This document shows positions 24,001 through 34,040 of a DNA stretch of 64,000 bases, piece by piece. Position 1 is the first letter of the stretch; each line of letters starts with the position of its first letter. A model generated the notes under the pieces. The model saw nothing but the letters and a program-made list of their open reading frames with translations, had not been told where the DNA came from and ran no database searches. Where the stretch lies: positions 1,426,001 through 1,490,000 of the forward strand of contig JAALGY010000043.1 of assembly GCA_032358165.1 (NCBI GenBank). Reading direction: 5' to 3'. The translations under genes were made by a program, and so were the position numbers. Source of the DNA: Diplosphaera chodatii. Taxonomy: Eukaryota > Chlorophyta > Trebouxiophyceae > Prasiolales > Stichococcaceae.

Positions 24001-26166
24001 AGCAAGCCAACCAAGGACAAGTGTGAAGGTGATGGTGCAGGAGACAGCTGCGCAGTGCACCAGTCGTGAAGCATGTCGCTACAAGGAACATCATCATCAG
24101 CATACAGGAAGGGCCTGCCCTCTGACAGGTGCACAGGGGTCGCACATTCACAAAGTCGATGATGTTGAGCCCGGCGGCATCCATCTTCTTCTTGTCTGTC
24201 AGTTTCACGCCATCGATCCACTCCATGGTCAGCACACGCCGCGCGGTCGCGCCCCACACGATGGCAGGCGTCCGCACCCGTGGCACATGGGAGTACAGCT
24301 CTGCAAACCGCTCGCAGCTGTGGCCCTCCTGTGTGCATTGAAGCCAAACATGTGTTGAAGATCAGCCTGGATCTGTGCTTTTGTGCGACTTGCTCCTCTG
24401 CCACTCCATGAAGCAGCTGTACAGACAGGCAAGGGCTGTAGCTGCAGCTCACCTGGATGTAGTCAAGCTCGCCTGCGCAGTGCGACACATGCGTCAGCAG
24501 GTTGTCACCAGCACAATAGCCGGCAAACTGAAGTCACCAGCAGCATGTGGCAAGAGCTGCGCTGGGCGAGCAATGCTATTCTCACCGAACAGACGGGCAG
24601 CAAACTCGTCCACCAGTGGGACCAGCGGCTGGATGGGGAGCGATGTCACCTGAAGCAGGAGAAGGCGGTCAGCCACTCTGTCAGAGCATGTCATGCTGAT
24701 CATGAACATAGCAGTAAAGTGCAGCTGCATCCTTTCCACATGCAGCTGACATTATGCGTCAAGTCTACATTCTCAACGCACGGTGTTCGGTAGTGACATC
24801 ACCTGCGGCAGGTAGCGGTCGACAGCTGCCATGAGGCGGCGCAGCAGCAGCATGTCCATCGCAATGGTCTCGCCAATGCGTGGCCGCTGCACCTTCACCG
24901 CCACCTGCTGCCCCGTGGCGAGGAGGCGCCCCTTGTACACCTGCCCCAAGCTGGCAGACGCCACCGGCACCGGCGTGAGCTCGCTGAACACCTCTGCCAC
25001 CTGTCACGTAAACCAAACAGGCTCACACTGCAGCTATCACACTTCAGAAGAGCATAACACTGCTGCACTCGCATGCTGATCGCAAGGACAAGGCTGCTTT
25101 GGCCTCCAAGCAAAAGCACACAGAGCGCCACACGCGGCTCACCGGGCGGCCCAGGTCCTCCTGGATGAGCGCGAGCGCGGTGGGCGTGTCGAAGGGCGGC
25201 AGCTGGTCCTGCAGCTGCGCCAGCGCCTCCAGGTACGGCTTCGGCAGCAGGTCCGGCCGCGCCGACAGCGCCTGTCCCACCTGCAGGACGCACACGGCCG
25301 TCCGGGCACAGCCAGCGCCCTTGCTTCGCCGCAGCGACCCCCCCGGGCCAAGCCGAGCCGAGCGGAGCCAGATGGGTGCACACCACGACAGCAAGCGGCG
25401 CATGCTGACCTTGGCGAAGGAGGGCCCCAGCCGCGCCAGGATGGCCCGCAGCTCGACCGCACGCCTGTCCATGTTGGCCTCAAAGGCGCCCGTCGCATAA
25501 TCCTGCGTTGCCGCATGCCAGACTGTCATCAGCAGATTTGGCATGTCTTTTCAGCGAACGAAGGGGCTGCAGCATGACGTCGTGACGCTGCTGTTGCCGC
25601 TTGGATTGCAGCTTGGAGCATTGCCACTTCTGACCTTGGCCAGAGCGGTGATGAACCCTCCGAGTGTGGCAGCAATGCGGAGTGCCCGCAGGTTGATGGC
25701 GAAACGCCGGCGCCCCAGCACCGCGGCCAGCCGGTTCGGGTCGTAGCGCACGCCCATGTCAGACAGGAGCTGCGGCATCTCGGGCAACAGCGTGCCCAGA
25801 TTCATTGCATCCAGCTGCGGGGCCAGCAAAGACGTCAGCTAGCATGCTACCACCTTCTGCCTGGGAACAAAGGGTACATCTGGCTCAATTGAAGTTGAAA
25901 AACTGGAGCTGATACAGATGTCTCACCCAGCCATCCTGTTTTACATCAAGCGGCGGAGGTGTTGCCATGGCCTCCGGTGTGCGGCGCAGTGTCGTGGCAT
26001 GTGTTTTGGTCTGCCGGGCTGCGGAACGCTTGCTGACGGCTGAGTTCCCATCACCTAGGCGGGTACCGGGCCGACTCAGCCGGACCGGTGCCTGATGCTG
26101 CTGCATCTGGAGCGCAGGCACGTGCAGGTGCGCCACACGCCCGCCCATGCAGGCCTGCGGTGACAT
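21035..26166 (-). CDS. Plastid-type ABC1/UbiB (AarF/ADCK) atypical kinase
   Basis: This is a predicted ABC1K protein, a group of atypical kinases/ATPases acting in quinone and prenyl-lipid metabolism. The N-terminal about 85 residues are basic, Ser/Thr-rich and lack acidic runs, consistent with a plastid transit peptide; the start at 26166 is the first ATG with this composition (an in-frame ATG lies at 26286). In order follow MGVRYDPNRLAAVLG, the KxGQ region FAKVGQALSARPD, the nucleotide-loop equivalent SASLGQVYKG with the lysine in VAVKVQRP, VLTMEWIDGVKLTDK, HADPHPGNLL (split over two exons near 23840 and 23740), DFGMMSSAPREAR near 23600, then a C-terminal region with YYALILRSLTVLEG-like sequence. 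The tail ends FNNPPPRQQAATSG. All key kinase motifs are present. The gene has a dozen or more short exons. Which ABC1K subgroup it belongs to is undecided. Confidence 0.87.
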
Positions 26167-27188
26167 GATGGTGAACCGCCACAGATGATTTTCAAACACA
26201 GTCAGCGAACAAGTGAGACCCTGAATGCTATGTGCATCCCCAGCAATCAAGCACTTCTTTGCGCAACAGCGATGCCACGCACTCAAAACTACACCGCCTG
26301 CTCAAATGTCTGACGGCCGGTTGCTGTGCAAGTACGCAGGCAGATGTCCTGCTTGCACGATATTGGCTAGGACAAAAGGCACCGCAGCGGTCCAACAAGC
26401 AAAGGTATCAAGGTGATCTCCAGGATTGGACCCTCAGCGCGGTCAGCCTGTGACGTCCGAATCCCCAGGCAATCAGTGCTCTCATTACTCAGCACGGTAC
26501 GTGTCAGAAGTCGGCCAACGCTGCGCAAGCTGGTACACCCGGGCCTGGCGCAGCCGGGCAGCCAGCCTCCCCTCAGCGCGAGTGCAGACGTGACGACGGC
26601 GGGTCATCCAGACCGACAATCAAGGTGTACCCCCGCAAACGCCAGTTGTGTGCCCCGCTATCTGACACCGTCCTTGCCCGTCCATCGATATGCATGCAGG
26701 GTGTGCTATACACTCTTGAAAGCCGCCGTGCTGTGAAGCGGCGTGGCTCTGAGGGCATGCGTACTGGCCCGCTCGCCGCACAGAGCCTGGCGCAGCACGT
26801 TTCAGGACCTCTGCTTGCCATCTTGTGCTGCAGCGTGCGCTCGGGGCTTGTTGCTGTGCCGCCTGAACTGGGCATGCCTGTAGATGCGCACAGCCGGGGG
26901 CGGCGTCGCAGCAAGTGCATAGGAGGGTTGAAAATGTAGGAGGCACGGCAGCCGTTTCCAGGGCGAGGGTTACCGTAGAGGCCGGACGTTGGTTGCAGCC
27001 GCCAGAGTCCTGAAACTCCTTTGCAAACGCGAAGCCAGTGTACGGCGTGTTCCATGTGGAGTGAACGGGCCGGCGCAGTTCCTCCGTGTGGATGGTACAA
27101 CCGGAGCCACCAACGCCCCACACGTGAACTCGAGTTGACACCGCCGAGGGTCACACCCTGGCCGTTTGATGCTTGCAGGCCTGAAGCC
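26167..27188. other. Divergent promoter region between ABC1K and SBP genes
   Basis: About 1 kb separates the two start codons, so promoters of both genes should lie here. A 279-codon minus-strand ORF (26573-27412) crosses it but runs into the SBP first exon and intron and has no family motif. Several GTAC tetramers (the SBP-domain core site) occur, at about the number expected by chance. Confidence 0.4.
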
Positions 27189-30173
27189 ATGTCGCATGCG
27201 CATGCGATGTCGCGAGGGGCCGACGCAGAGGATGCAGGCGGCACAGAGAGCAGTGGAGAAAAGCCAAACAAGTTCAAGTGCCGGGTGAGGCTTGCAGTGC
27301 AGGAGTGGCCTGATCCGCATAGGACATATGCTTGGAGCCAGCGCACTCGCATTTGGAAAGCGGCTGTGGTCGTTGCATCAGGGCTGCCAGGGACGTGTGT
27401 CAACATGCGCACCTATGTGACCACAATGCTGCTGATCTTGTTCCTGGACAATGTGTTTACGTGGCCAATGCCCAGGTTGACGGCTGCAAGCGGCACCTGT
27501 CGCGGGAGAAGACGTACTTCCGGCGCTATCGGTGCTGCATGAGCCACTCGAAGCAGCCGGCGGTCCTTGTGGAGGGTCAAGTGCGGCGGTGGTGCCAGCA
27601 GTGCTGCTGCTTCCACGAGCTGGCTGCCTTCGACGGCGAGAAGCGGTGAGCTGGCATCGAACGGCAGCTGCAACCAAGCGGTCACAGCAAAAGCGCTGTG
27701 AATGAGTATCAGCTCGACTGGTGTTGCTGACTGAATGTGCACGCGGATGTCTGCAGCAACTGCCGGGAGCGGCTGGCTATGCACAACGACCGGCGCAACA
27801 AGCGCAAGAACGACCCCGCGGCGACGCGAGAGCCGTCGTCGCGCGTGGCGCACGCCAGCACCTCGCCCTCGGCAGCCACCGCGGCGCTCATGGCGGCCCA
27901 GCACCAGCTGCAGCAGCACCAGCACCCCCAGCCGCAGCAGCACCAGCCGCAGCAGCACCACCGGCCGGGGCGGAGCGGTCCGCGGGACGCAGGCCACGCC
28001 GGCAGGGTGGCGCGGACGCTCACCAGCCTGCAGACCGCGCTGTCGGGCCGCGACCCGAGGGCGGACGGCCGCGGCAGCCCGCAGCACGCCGGCAAGCGGC
28101 AGCGGCTGGCGGACGCCCCGCAGCCGCTGCAGCCGGACCTGGGCAGCCAGGGCGCGCTGCTGGCGTCGATGCTGGCCCAGGGCGGCTTCGGCGGCGGCCT
28201 AAGCCCCGGCGGGCACTTCCCCGGCGGGCTGCACCCCGGCGCGCTGCACCCCGGCGTGCTGCAGCACGGCGGCATGTTCGGCGCCGCCCAGGGCCTCCAC
28301 CCGGCCGGCCTGCTGAGCCCGGAGGCGGCCGCCCTGGCCAGCCAGCAGCAGGCGTACCAGGAAGCGCTGGCGGCGCTGGCGGCGGCGCAGTCGCTGCAGG
28401 CGCAGCAGGACCCGCTGGCGGCGGCGGCTGCCGCCCACCGCGCCGCCGCCGGGCAGGACGCCGGCAGCCGCGTGGCCCTGCTGGCGGCGCAGCTCGCCGC
28501 GGCGCAGGCCGCTGCCGGCGCCAACCCCTTCGCCGGCCCCGCCGCCCAGCTGCTCAGCGCCTCCTCCGCGTCCGCCGGCGGCAGCGGCGAGGGGCTCCGG
28601 GCGCCCAGCGTCGAGTCGCCCGCCGCCGCCGCGGCGTACCTGCAGGCCCTGCAGGCCGCCCGGCAGCAGGCCGCGCAGCAGTCGGCGCAGCAGGCGGCGC
28701 AGCAGGCACACTCCAGCGCGCTCCTGCTGCAGGGCCTGCGGACTGGCAGCCTGAGGACCGGCAGCCTGCCCGCCGGCGTCCCGCCGCAGCAGCACAGCGC
28801 GCCCCCGACCATGGGCCACCTGCTGGCAGCGGGCCGGGAGCTCAGCCTGAGCAGCGTGTACAGCCAGCCGGGCGCGGGCGCGCTGCGGGCCAGTTCGGCG
28901 AGCGTGGCGGGCGGCGGGCAGCAGGCGGGCAAAGCCACGGCGAGCCGCCGAGGCAGCGGCCTGACCGAGCAGCTGAGCGACACATCGCTGTGGAGCCGGC
29001 GGTCCAGCAACACAGCAGTGGACACCGTGGGGTTCCTGCCATCGGCGGCCGCCACATCGATGGCAGCCGCCGCCGCAGCTGTCGATAGTAGCCTGCGCAC
29101 CGCATCTGTGACCACTCTGCCCAGGAGCACCCCTCCGCCTAGAGCCGAGGTGAGCATGGGTTCCTTGCATCTTTCCTGCCGCCGAATTCGTCTCAAACCT
29201 GCGTGTGGCCGACGTCGTTGATGACGCTGACCAACTGCATCATGCAGGCGCCAGCGCTCAAGCAAGAGCAGCCAGGTGGCAAGGCACTGGATTCAGCGGC
29301 GCCGGTGCAGGGGCACTATGGCGCCATGCGCAAGGCTGGCGCCGAGGGCTGCACCTACCTCCACGCACAGCTCATGCAGGTGCTGAGCGCAAGCACTGCA
29401 CAGACGCTCATACCTCGAGACTGCTCCTGTCAGCTTGATTGCTGCTGCTGGGCCTGCAATGGCGTTTAGGGCGGGTCTGCATCACATGGCGGCGGATCTG
29501 AAATCTAGCGTGTTCTCCTCTCATCAGGCCCATGCAGCCGCCAAAGCGCGGGGTGCCGGGACACAGGCGACTCCAGCGCCGTCGCCGGCTGCGGCGGGGC
29601 CGGGCTCTGCGCTGCACCAGAAGGCGGAGTGGGCCAGCATCGTGCAGCACGCTGCTGCCGCGTCCGGCATACGCTCCGCGCTGCAGGTGCAGACATATTC
29701 CTGCGAGCCGACACGAGAGTGTATGTTTGGCCTGGCATGAGACTGCCTCCCTGGCATTCCACGTCACTGGACTCCTGGCTCTCGTGGTGTTGTCCACCGC
29801 AAGGCCTCCTCCTGTTGTCGTTGTGGTGGTGCATCTGGCAAGGGCAACAATACCAAGCAAGGGCATTGTGTTGCAGTCAGTGGAGTGGAAGCCAGCGGCG
29901 GAGCTGGGCAGCCGGGTCTGGTGGCAGCGGCGACTTGGCGCTCTGGCTTTGCTGGTGAGTTCGTGGATGCCCGTGTGGTGTCCTTGCGGGACTGCTGAGG
30001 GCCAGGTCCGCCCTGTCATGCTGCAGCGTCAACCCACGTCATCAGCATCATGCACCATGCGACAGGTGCGCCTGGGAGCAGCGGGTGGTGTGCCGGCACA
30101 GCAGTACACGGGGCTGCTGGCGCTCATGGAGATGAGCTTGCGGCTTGCACGTGCCGCAGCGATTAGCAAATGA
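27189..30173 (+). CDS. SBP-box (SQUAMOSA-promoter-binding) transcription factor
   Basis: This is a predicted plant/green-algal-specific zinc DNA-binding transcription factor. Exon 1 runs from 27189 to about 27286 and ends FKCR; exon 2 (27476 to about 27647) continues VDGCKRHLS; exon 3 starts near 27756. The SBP domain therefore reads CRVDGC, then TYFRRYRCCMSHSK, VRRWCQQCCCFHELAAFD, GEKR/NCRERLAMHNDRRNKRK, giving both zinc modules and the basic nuclear-localisation end. Exon 3 is about 1.4 kb, far longer than other exons nearby, very GC-rich, and encodes a Gln/Ala/Gly-rich probable activation or interaction region. Exons near 29247-29378, 29527-29687 and 30066-30173 finish the protein (about 660 residues), ending QYTGLLALMEMSLRLARAAAISK split by no further intron. 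Chlamydomonas CRR1 is a known relative by domain; orthology is not claimed. Confidence 0.9.
28350..28720 (+). repeat. Gln/Ala-rich low-complexity coding segment of the SBP protein
   Basis: Dense GCG/GCC and CAG codons encode runs of Ala and Gln (QQAAQQSAQQAAQQAH near 28665). The same composition makes all frames on both strands unusually open, producing long antisense ORFs that are not genes. Confidence 0.7.
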
Positions 30174-30979
30174 GGCTGCCACGCCCGATTGATGGTAGCA
30201 GGGGGACATGCTGGGGATGAACCGCCATTACTTGTTTGGTATCAGGTAGGCAGACGACATGATCCTTGATACTTAGAACTTCACAGCCGCCAAGCATCTT
30301 CCGCCAGGAGCCGATGGAAAGCTCTGGTACAGCCGGCCGAAAAGTTTCTGGTATCTGAACAAGCTGTGGCGACGGGCAGTGGGCGTGACCATAGCCCAGC
30401 TGCTGGCCCGGCTTGGAGTCAGACGTTTGTTTTTATAACTATGTGTCTTCGTGTGTGCGTGTCTCTGTGTGTGTGTTTGCGTGTGTGCTTTGGAAGGCAG
30501 CACTGCCTTTGGTATTTTGGGCATCAGTGGAAGTAACGCATGCTGAACAGGGCAGTGTGCCAGAGTCCTTGGCCTCCAGTTGATCATCACCGGTGACGAC
30601 AGCCGCCGCCCAGGCATCGGCGGTCGTGCCACGCCTCACCATGCTGCAAATCTCATCAGACTCGTTGGTCGCACAAAGTTCAGCTACAGCATTGATTGGG
30701 CGTGCTGGCAAGCTGTCATCGTAGTCATCACTGCACAGCAAACTCGCCGCTGTCAGCCGTTAGATTCGGCAAGGGTGTCTCAAGCCAGTCAATTTGCTCA
30801 CCCGGACCCTGCAGCATTATCAAGGCAAATCATACTTGACACCCGTGGTGATTCGGGCATCTGGTTGGCCTGAGCTGTGACCTTATATTGGGTTGCTGGT
30901 CACCAGTTATCACAGCTAGAGGCAGGCTAGTGCATCACCTGCGCCGTTAACCAGCAGATTCTTGGCAGAGTCTCACTGT
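30174..30979. other. Spacer between SBP and DWARF27-like genes
   Basis: Holds the SBP 3' UTR, a GT-rich simple repeat near 30438-30490 and the promoter of the next gene. An open frame near 30274-30437 (containing KLWYSRPKSFWYLNK and LLARLGV) has protein-like composition but no recognised start or homologue. Confidence 0.3.
30438..30490. repeat. Imperfect (GT)n microsatellite
   Basis: A run of gtgtg with interruptions (tgtgcgtgtctctgtgtgtg and similar) directly follows a T-rich stretch. It is a simple-sequence repeat with no evident coding role. Confidence 0.8.
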
Positions 30980-32874
30980 ATGGACGTGTCGGGGCGCACC
31001 AGGGCAAGTACATGCAGTGGCACTGCGGTCAGGCATCATACGCGATGCTCAGCAAATCTGCACAGTTCGGCGCACCGGCGCCAGCTGTTGCCGTCATTGG
31101 TGGTCCAGCAGTCAGGCTGCAGGCGCCGTCCGGCTGCAGTTCAGTGTCGGTCCGCGCCGCCAGAGACCGCAGAGGCTGCACAGCTAGACACACAGGTATC
31201 CTTTCGTAACGGCTGTGCATGTGTGGATATCATGACACCCTTCGGTGCAGCCGCAGCTGCACCAGATTCTGGACACTTCTGCTTGGCAACAAGTTAGCGT
31301 TCGCAATGCTTGTGACCTGCGCCAATGTCTAAGATGTGGGTGTACCACTGTTCAGGCAGCGCTCGCAAGGCTACTGGCCGAGCGGCGGGCGCGTATGCAG
31401 GCAGCAATCCCAGCGGGGCCGCGAGACGATCCGCCATCATACGAGGCTATTGACGCGCAGCCCCACAACCGGCTGTTCATGCACATTTTTCGGCAGTCGG
31501 TCGTGAAAGGCCTCGGGGAGGACGCTCCAGAGCCTGGGTGGGTCCGCGACTCCGCTTTACTTCATGCGCACTTCCCGTCATGTGAACAGTTGCAGTTTGA
31601 TGCTCACCTCCGGCACCTTGTGGACAACCCTTGCATGCATCACGACGTTGGTGCGGCGGCCGTCTCAATGCCCCGAGGGTCTCAGTGCACCTGCAAACTG
31701 CAGGTTTGATGGCATCATCACGCTGACGCGGCGCCTGAGCAGCAAGTTCGACAACCCACAGGAGGCACATGAGCTGGTGGTCGGTGTCCTGAGGTCCCTG
31801 TTCCCGCAGTGGCTGATGCCTGCCTTCCGGGTGCGGTGCGGTGTGCTCATGACACCAGTCTCGCAGAACCACCGGTGCTCCAGTGGTGTGGTAGGGTGCC
31901 AGCCCGGACAGGCGATGATCTCCAGCCAGGCGTGTTGGTTGTATGTGCGCACACCTGCCCCACCGTGTTGTACTTGCACTCATCAACTTGCCCTCCAGTC
32001 TGCAGGCTATGTTTGCGCGCCCGCTGCCAGAGTTCTCGAATCGCATGGTCGCGCTTGCAACACAACTGACCAGCCAGTGGTTGATGGGGCCGTCCGCGGT
32101 CACAACAGAGGCGCGGCCAGACGGCACAGTGCAGCCGGGCACCACTGTGAAGGTGTGTGATGTGCTACACACACACGATTTTGCCACCGTGCTGGAGCGT
32201 CGGGTGTGCCTAGCCTGTCAGTGCTTCAGTGCAATCTGTGAACGCCTGGCCAGGGTGTCAGCGGTTGTGCTGCATGCAGGTGGAGCGATGCCGGGTACTG
32301 GAGCAGTCAGGCTGTGCCTCAGTGTGCGTCAACTGCTGCAAGATCCCTACGCAGGTGGCCCCAAATTGCTGCTGCCTATCGCTTGCTGCATGACGATGAT
32401 GGCATACGTGCTTGGACTACTGTGGGTGCAGAGACGAGCCGCACATACATCAGAAGTTGTTGTTGATTCATGGCCATCTGGTTCCTGCAGGAATTCTTCA
32501 GGCAAGAGATGGGACTTGATCTACGAATGACGCCCAATTACGAGGACTTCAGGTGCATTCCCGTCGGATGTGCAGTGCCCGAGCGAACCCAGCCACCGCT
32601 GAGCATTGTGACGACAGAGTCTGCATTCCAGTAGCATGAATGCATTGCATGCTTGGGGCCTCTGCTGACGCCACCGCCATGTGCCAACTGCAGCTGCCAG
32701 TTTGACTTCGGGGTCAAGCCGCTGCCGCCAGAACAGGATGAGGCGCTCGCGTCACCATGCTTCATGCAGTGCCCAACCAAGATGCGGCATCGCCCTGAAG
32801 CTGAGCCGCTGTGCGGTGGTCTGGACCAGCAGGCAACAGGCGATGCACTTTGCTTCGACAGGTCCATACCCTGA
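30980..32874 (+). CDS. DWARF27-like protein (DUF4033; beta-carotene isomerase family)
   Basis: This belongs to the D27 family; the founding plant member isomerises all-trans to 9-cis beta-carotene in plastids using iron. Exon 1 (30980 to about 31196) encodes a Ser/Arg-rich, acid-poor leader likely to be a transit peptide; its donor is in phase with the next exon (AALARLLAERRARM, from about 31356). Later family segments are FDGIITLTRRLSSKF, VVGVLRSLFPQWLMPAF, MVALATQLTSQWLMGPSAV, VERCRVLEQSGCASVCVNCCKIPTQ (split near 32278-32354), FFRQEMGLDLRMTPNYEDF and CQFDFGVKPLPPEQDE. The CASVCVN-CCKIPTQ cysteine block and ASPCFMQCPT near the C-terminus match plant D27. The frame that gives phase continuity at exon 1 fixes the start at 30980. 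Whether it is a true D27 or a D27-like paralogue with another carotenoid substrate is open. Confidence 0.86.
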
Positions 32875-33244
32875 TGTGTAGAGCCTCCGTGTATCCGTAT
32901 ATATAGACTTGTACGATTAACTATTGGAGGGAGTGTGAGCATCTGCTTGGAGTTGAGCGTATTGTTGAAGAATTAGTGTTGCTCTGCATCCCTTTGCCAC
33001 CGTCCACCACATTTACAGATAGTCACCGACGCTACAGCGTTACTTCACTTTAACAACTTCTGCCCAGCCAGCGACATGTGCCTGCACGACCAGTGTGTGC
33101 TGCTGCACATATTTCCAGATCATCAACAGCTTGAACGGGCGGGCGCTTGACTCCAAACTTCGGTGCTGATGCTATCAACATCATGGCATGTATCAAATGC
33201 CTAGGTGGATCTGCCAAATGAGGAGGGTCCTGACACAGCCCCCA
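32875..33244. other. 3' spacer after the DWARF27-like gene
   Basis: About 370 bases without a recognisable gene. It is relatively AT-rich near 32900-33060 and probably contains 3' UTR. Confidence 0.3.
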
Positions 33245-33646
33245 TCATGCGTTGACCTCATCCGGCAGGGGTTTGAAGACCAGCGCCATGCGGTTGCGAC
33301 TGCTCGGTGTGTTCGTGCGCTGCAGCTTGCCGCGGTTGGCCGCGTCCTGCGGTCCTCGGGGCGGCGCTGATGTCGCCTCCACCCCAGCTGTGCCGGTGGA
33401 TGACACTGAGCCACCCGCGCTGGAGGACGGCTTCCCGAACGTCACCGTCGGGTTCAGCGAAGCCTGGAAACGCTTCATTGCCAGCACCATAGTGCCGACA
33501 GCCTTGAAGCGGCTGCCTGTTGGCAGGGGTGGCAGTTTGCGTTTCCCGTGTGCATCCACCTCGTCACTGCCCTGGGTGCCATGCTGTCCGGTCAGAGCGG
33601 TCCTTTCACCGGGACTGGGTTTGTCTAGCTGTGGAGCGTTCTTCAT
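33245..33646 (-). CDS. Hypothetical small basic protein (about 133 codons)
   Basis: An open frame beginning at an ATG near 33646 (MKNAPQLDK) and ending at 33245 encodes a basic, Ser/Pro-rich protein with GSRFKAVGTMVLAMKRF in the middle and MALVFKPLPDEVNA at the end. I know no family for it. It lies downstream of the amino-acid transporter stop (34041), on the same strand, so it could be an independent gene, the last exon of an undetected gene with exons around 33780-33960, or an alternative 3' end of the transporter transcript. Composition favours coding, but no homology supports it. Confidence 0.3.
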   Translation of the reverse strand: MKNAPQLDKPSPGERTALTGQHGTQGSDEVDAHGKRKLPPLPTGSRFKAVGTMVLAMKRFQASLNPTVTFGKPSSSAGGSVSSTGTAGVEATSAPPRGPQDAANRGKLQRTNTPSSRNRMALVFKPLPDEVNA

Positions 33647-34040
33647 GGTTGTTGGTGTGCCAGGATGTTGTAGCTCTGTTCCACTACAGCACACGGGTCG
33701 TAGCTGACTGCCTCGCTTCCCCTTCCAACGCCTCTGCCGCAGCACGAGGATTGCCCAGGACAGGTGGTTCAAACCCAGTCACAGGCTTTGCACTCGGTAC
33801 AAGCTGCTGAACAGGCACCCAACTTGCAGCTCCGGTCGCTGTGCGAAACTGCCGATGATGTGATGCGCATCGTCTGTGCGCTGCAGGGCCGCCGCGTGAA
33901 TGACCGCAAAATTGCTGCCTTTCAGGGCAGTCTACGGCTCGCTTCTGATTGGCAGCGAAACATGATGGTTGCACGCCGAACATTAATGGCCTGGCCTACC
34001 ACAGTAAGCGTGCGGCCATTGGGCTACAAGGCAGAATATG

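Noticed and set aside
26167..27188. GTAC copper/SBP-site cluster suggesting SBP autoregulation
   Set aside because: The number of GTAC tetramers is about what chance gives for 1 kb, so it is no evidence.
26573..27412. 279-codon minus-strand ORF across the ABC1K-SBP promoter
   Set aside because: It overlaps the SBP start exon and intron, has no motif and no plausible upstream or downstream exons.
27721..29088. 455-codon plus-strand ORF in another frame
   Set aside because: It overlaps the SBP exon, starts outside the domain and consists of Arg/Ala/Pro repeats caused by codon composition.
27709..29265. 518-codon minus-strand ORF, with a second 323-codon one
   Set aside because: They lie exactly antisense to the long GC-rich SBP exon; the coding frame on the plus strand has a recognised domain, and the antisense frames show only Ala/Arg/Cys-rich low complexity.
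33765..33775. tRNA B-box-like sequence GGTTCAAACCC
   Set aside because: The flanking bases do not form a T-stem, and no A box or cloverleaf lies upstream at the right distance.
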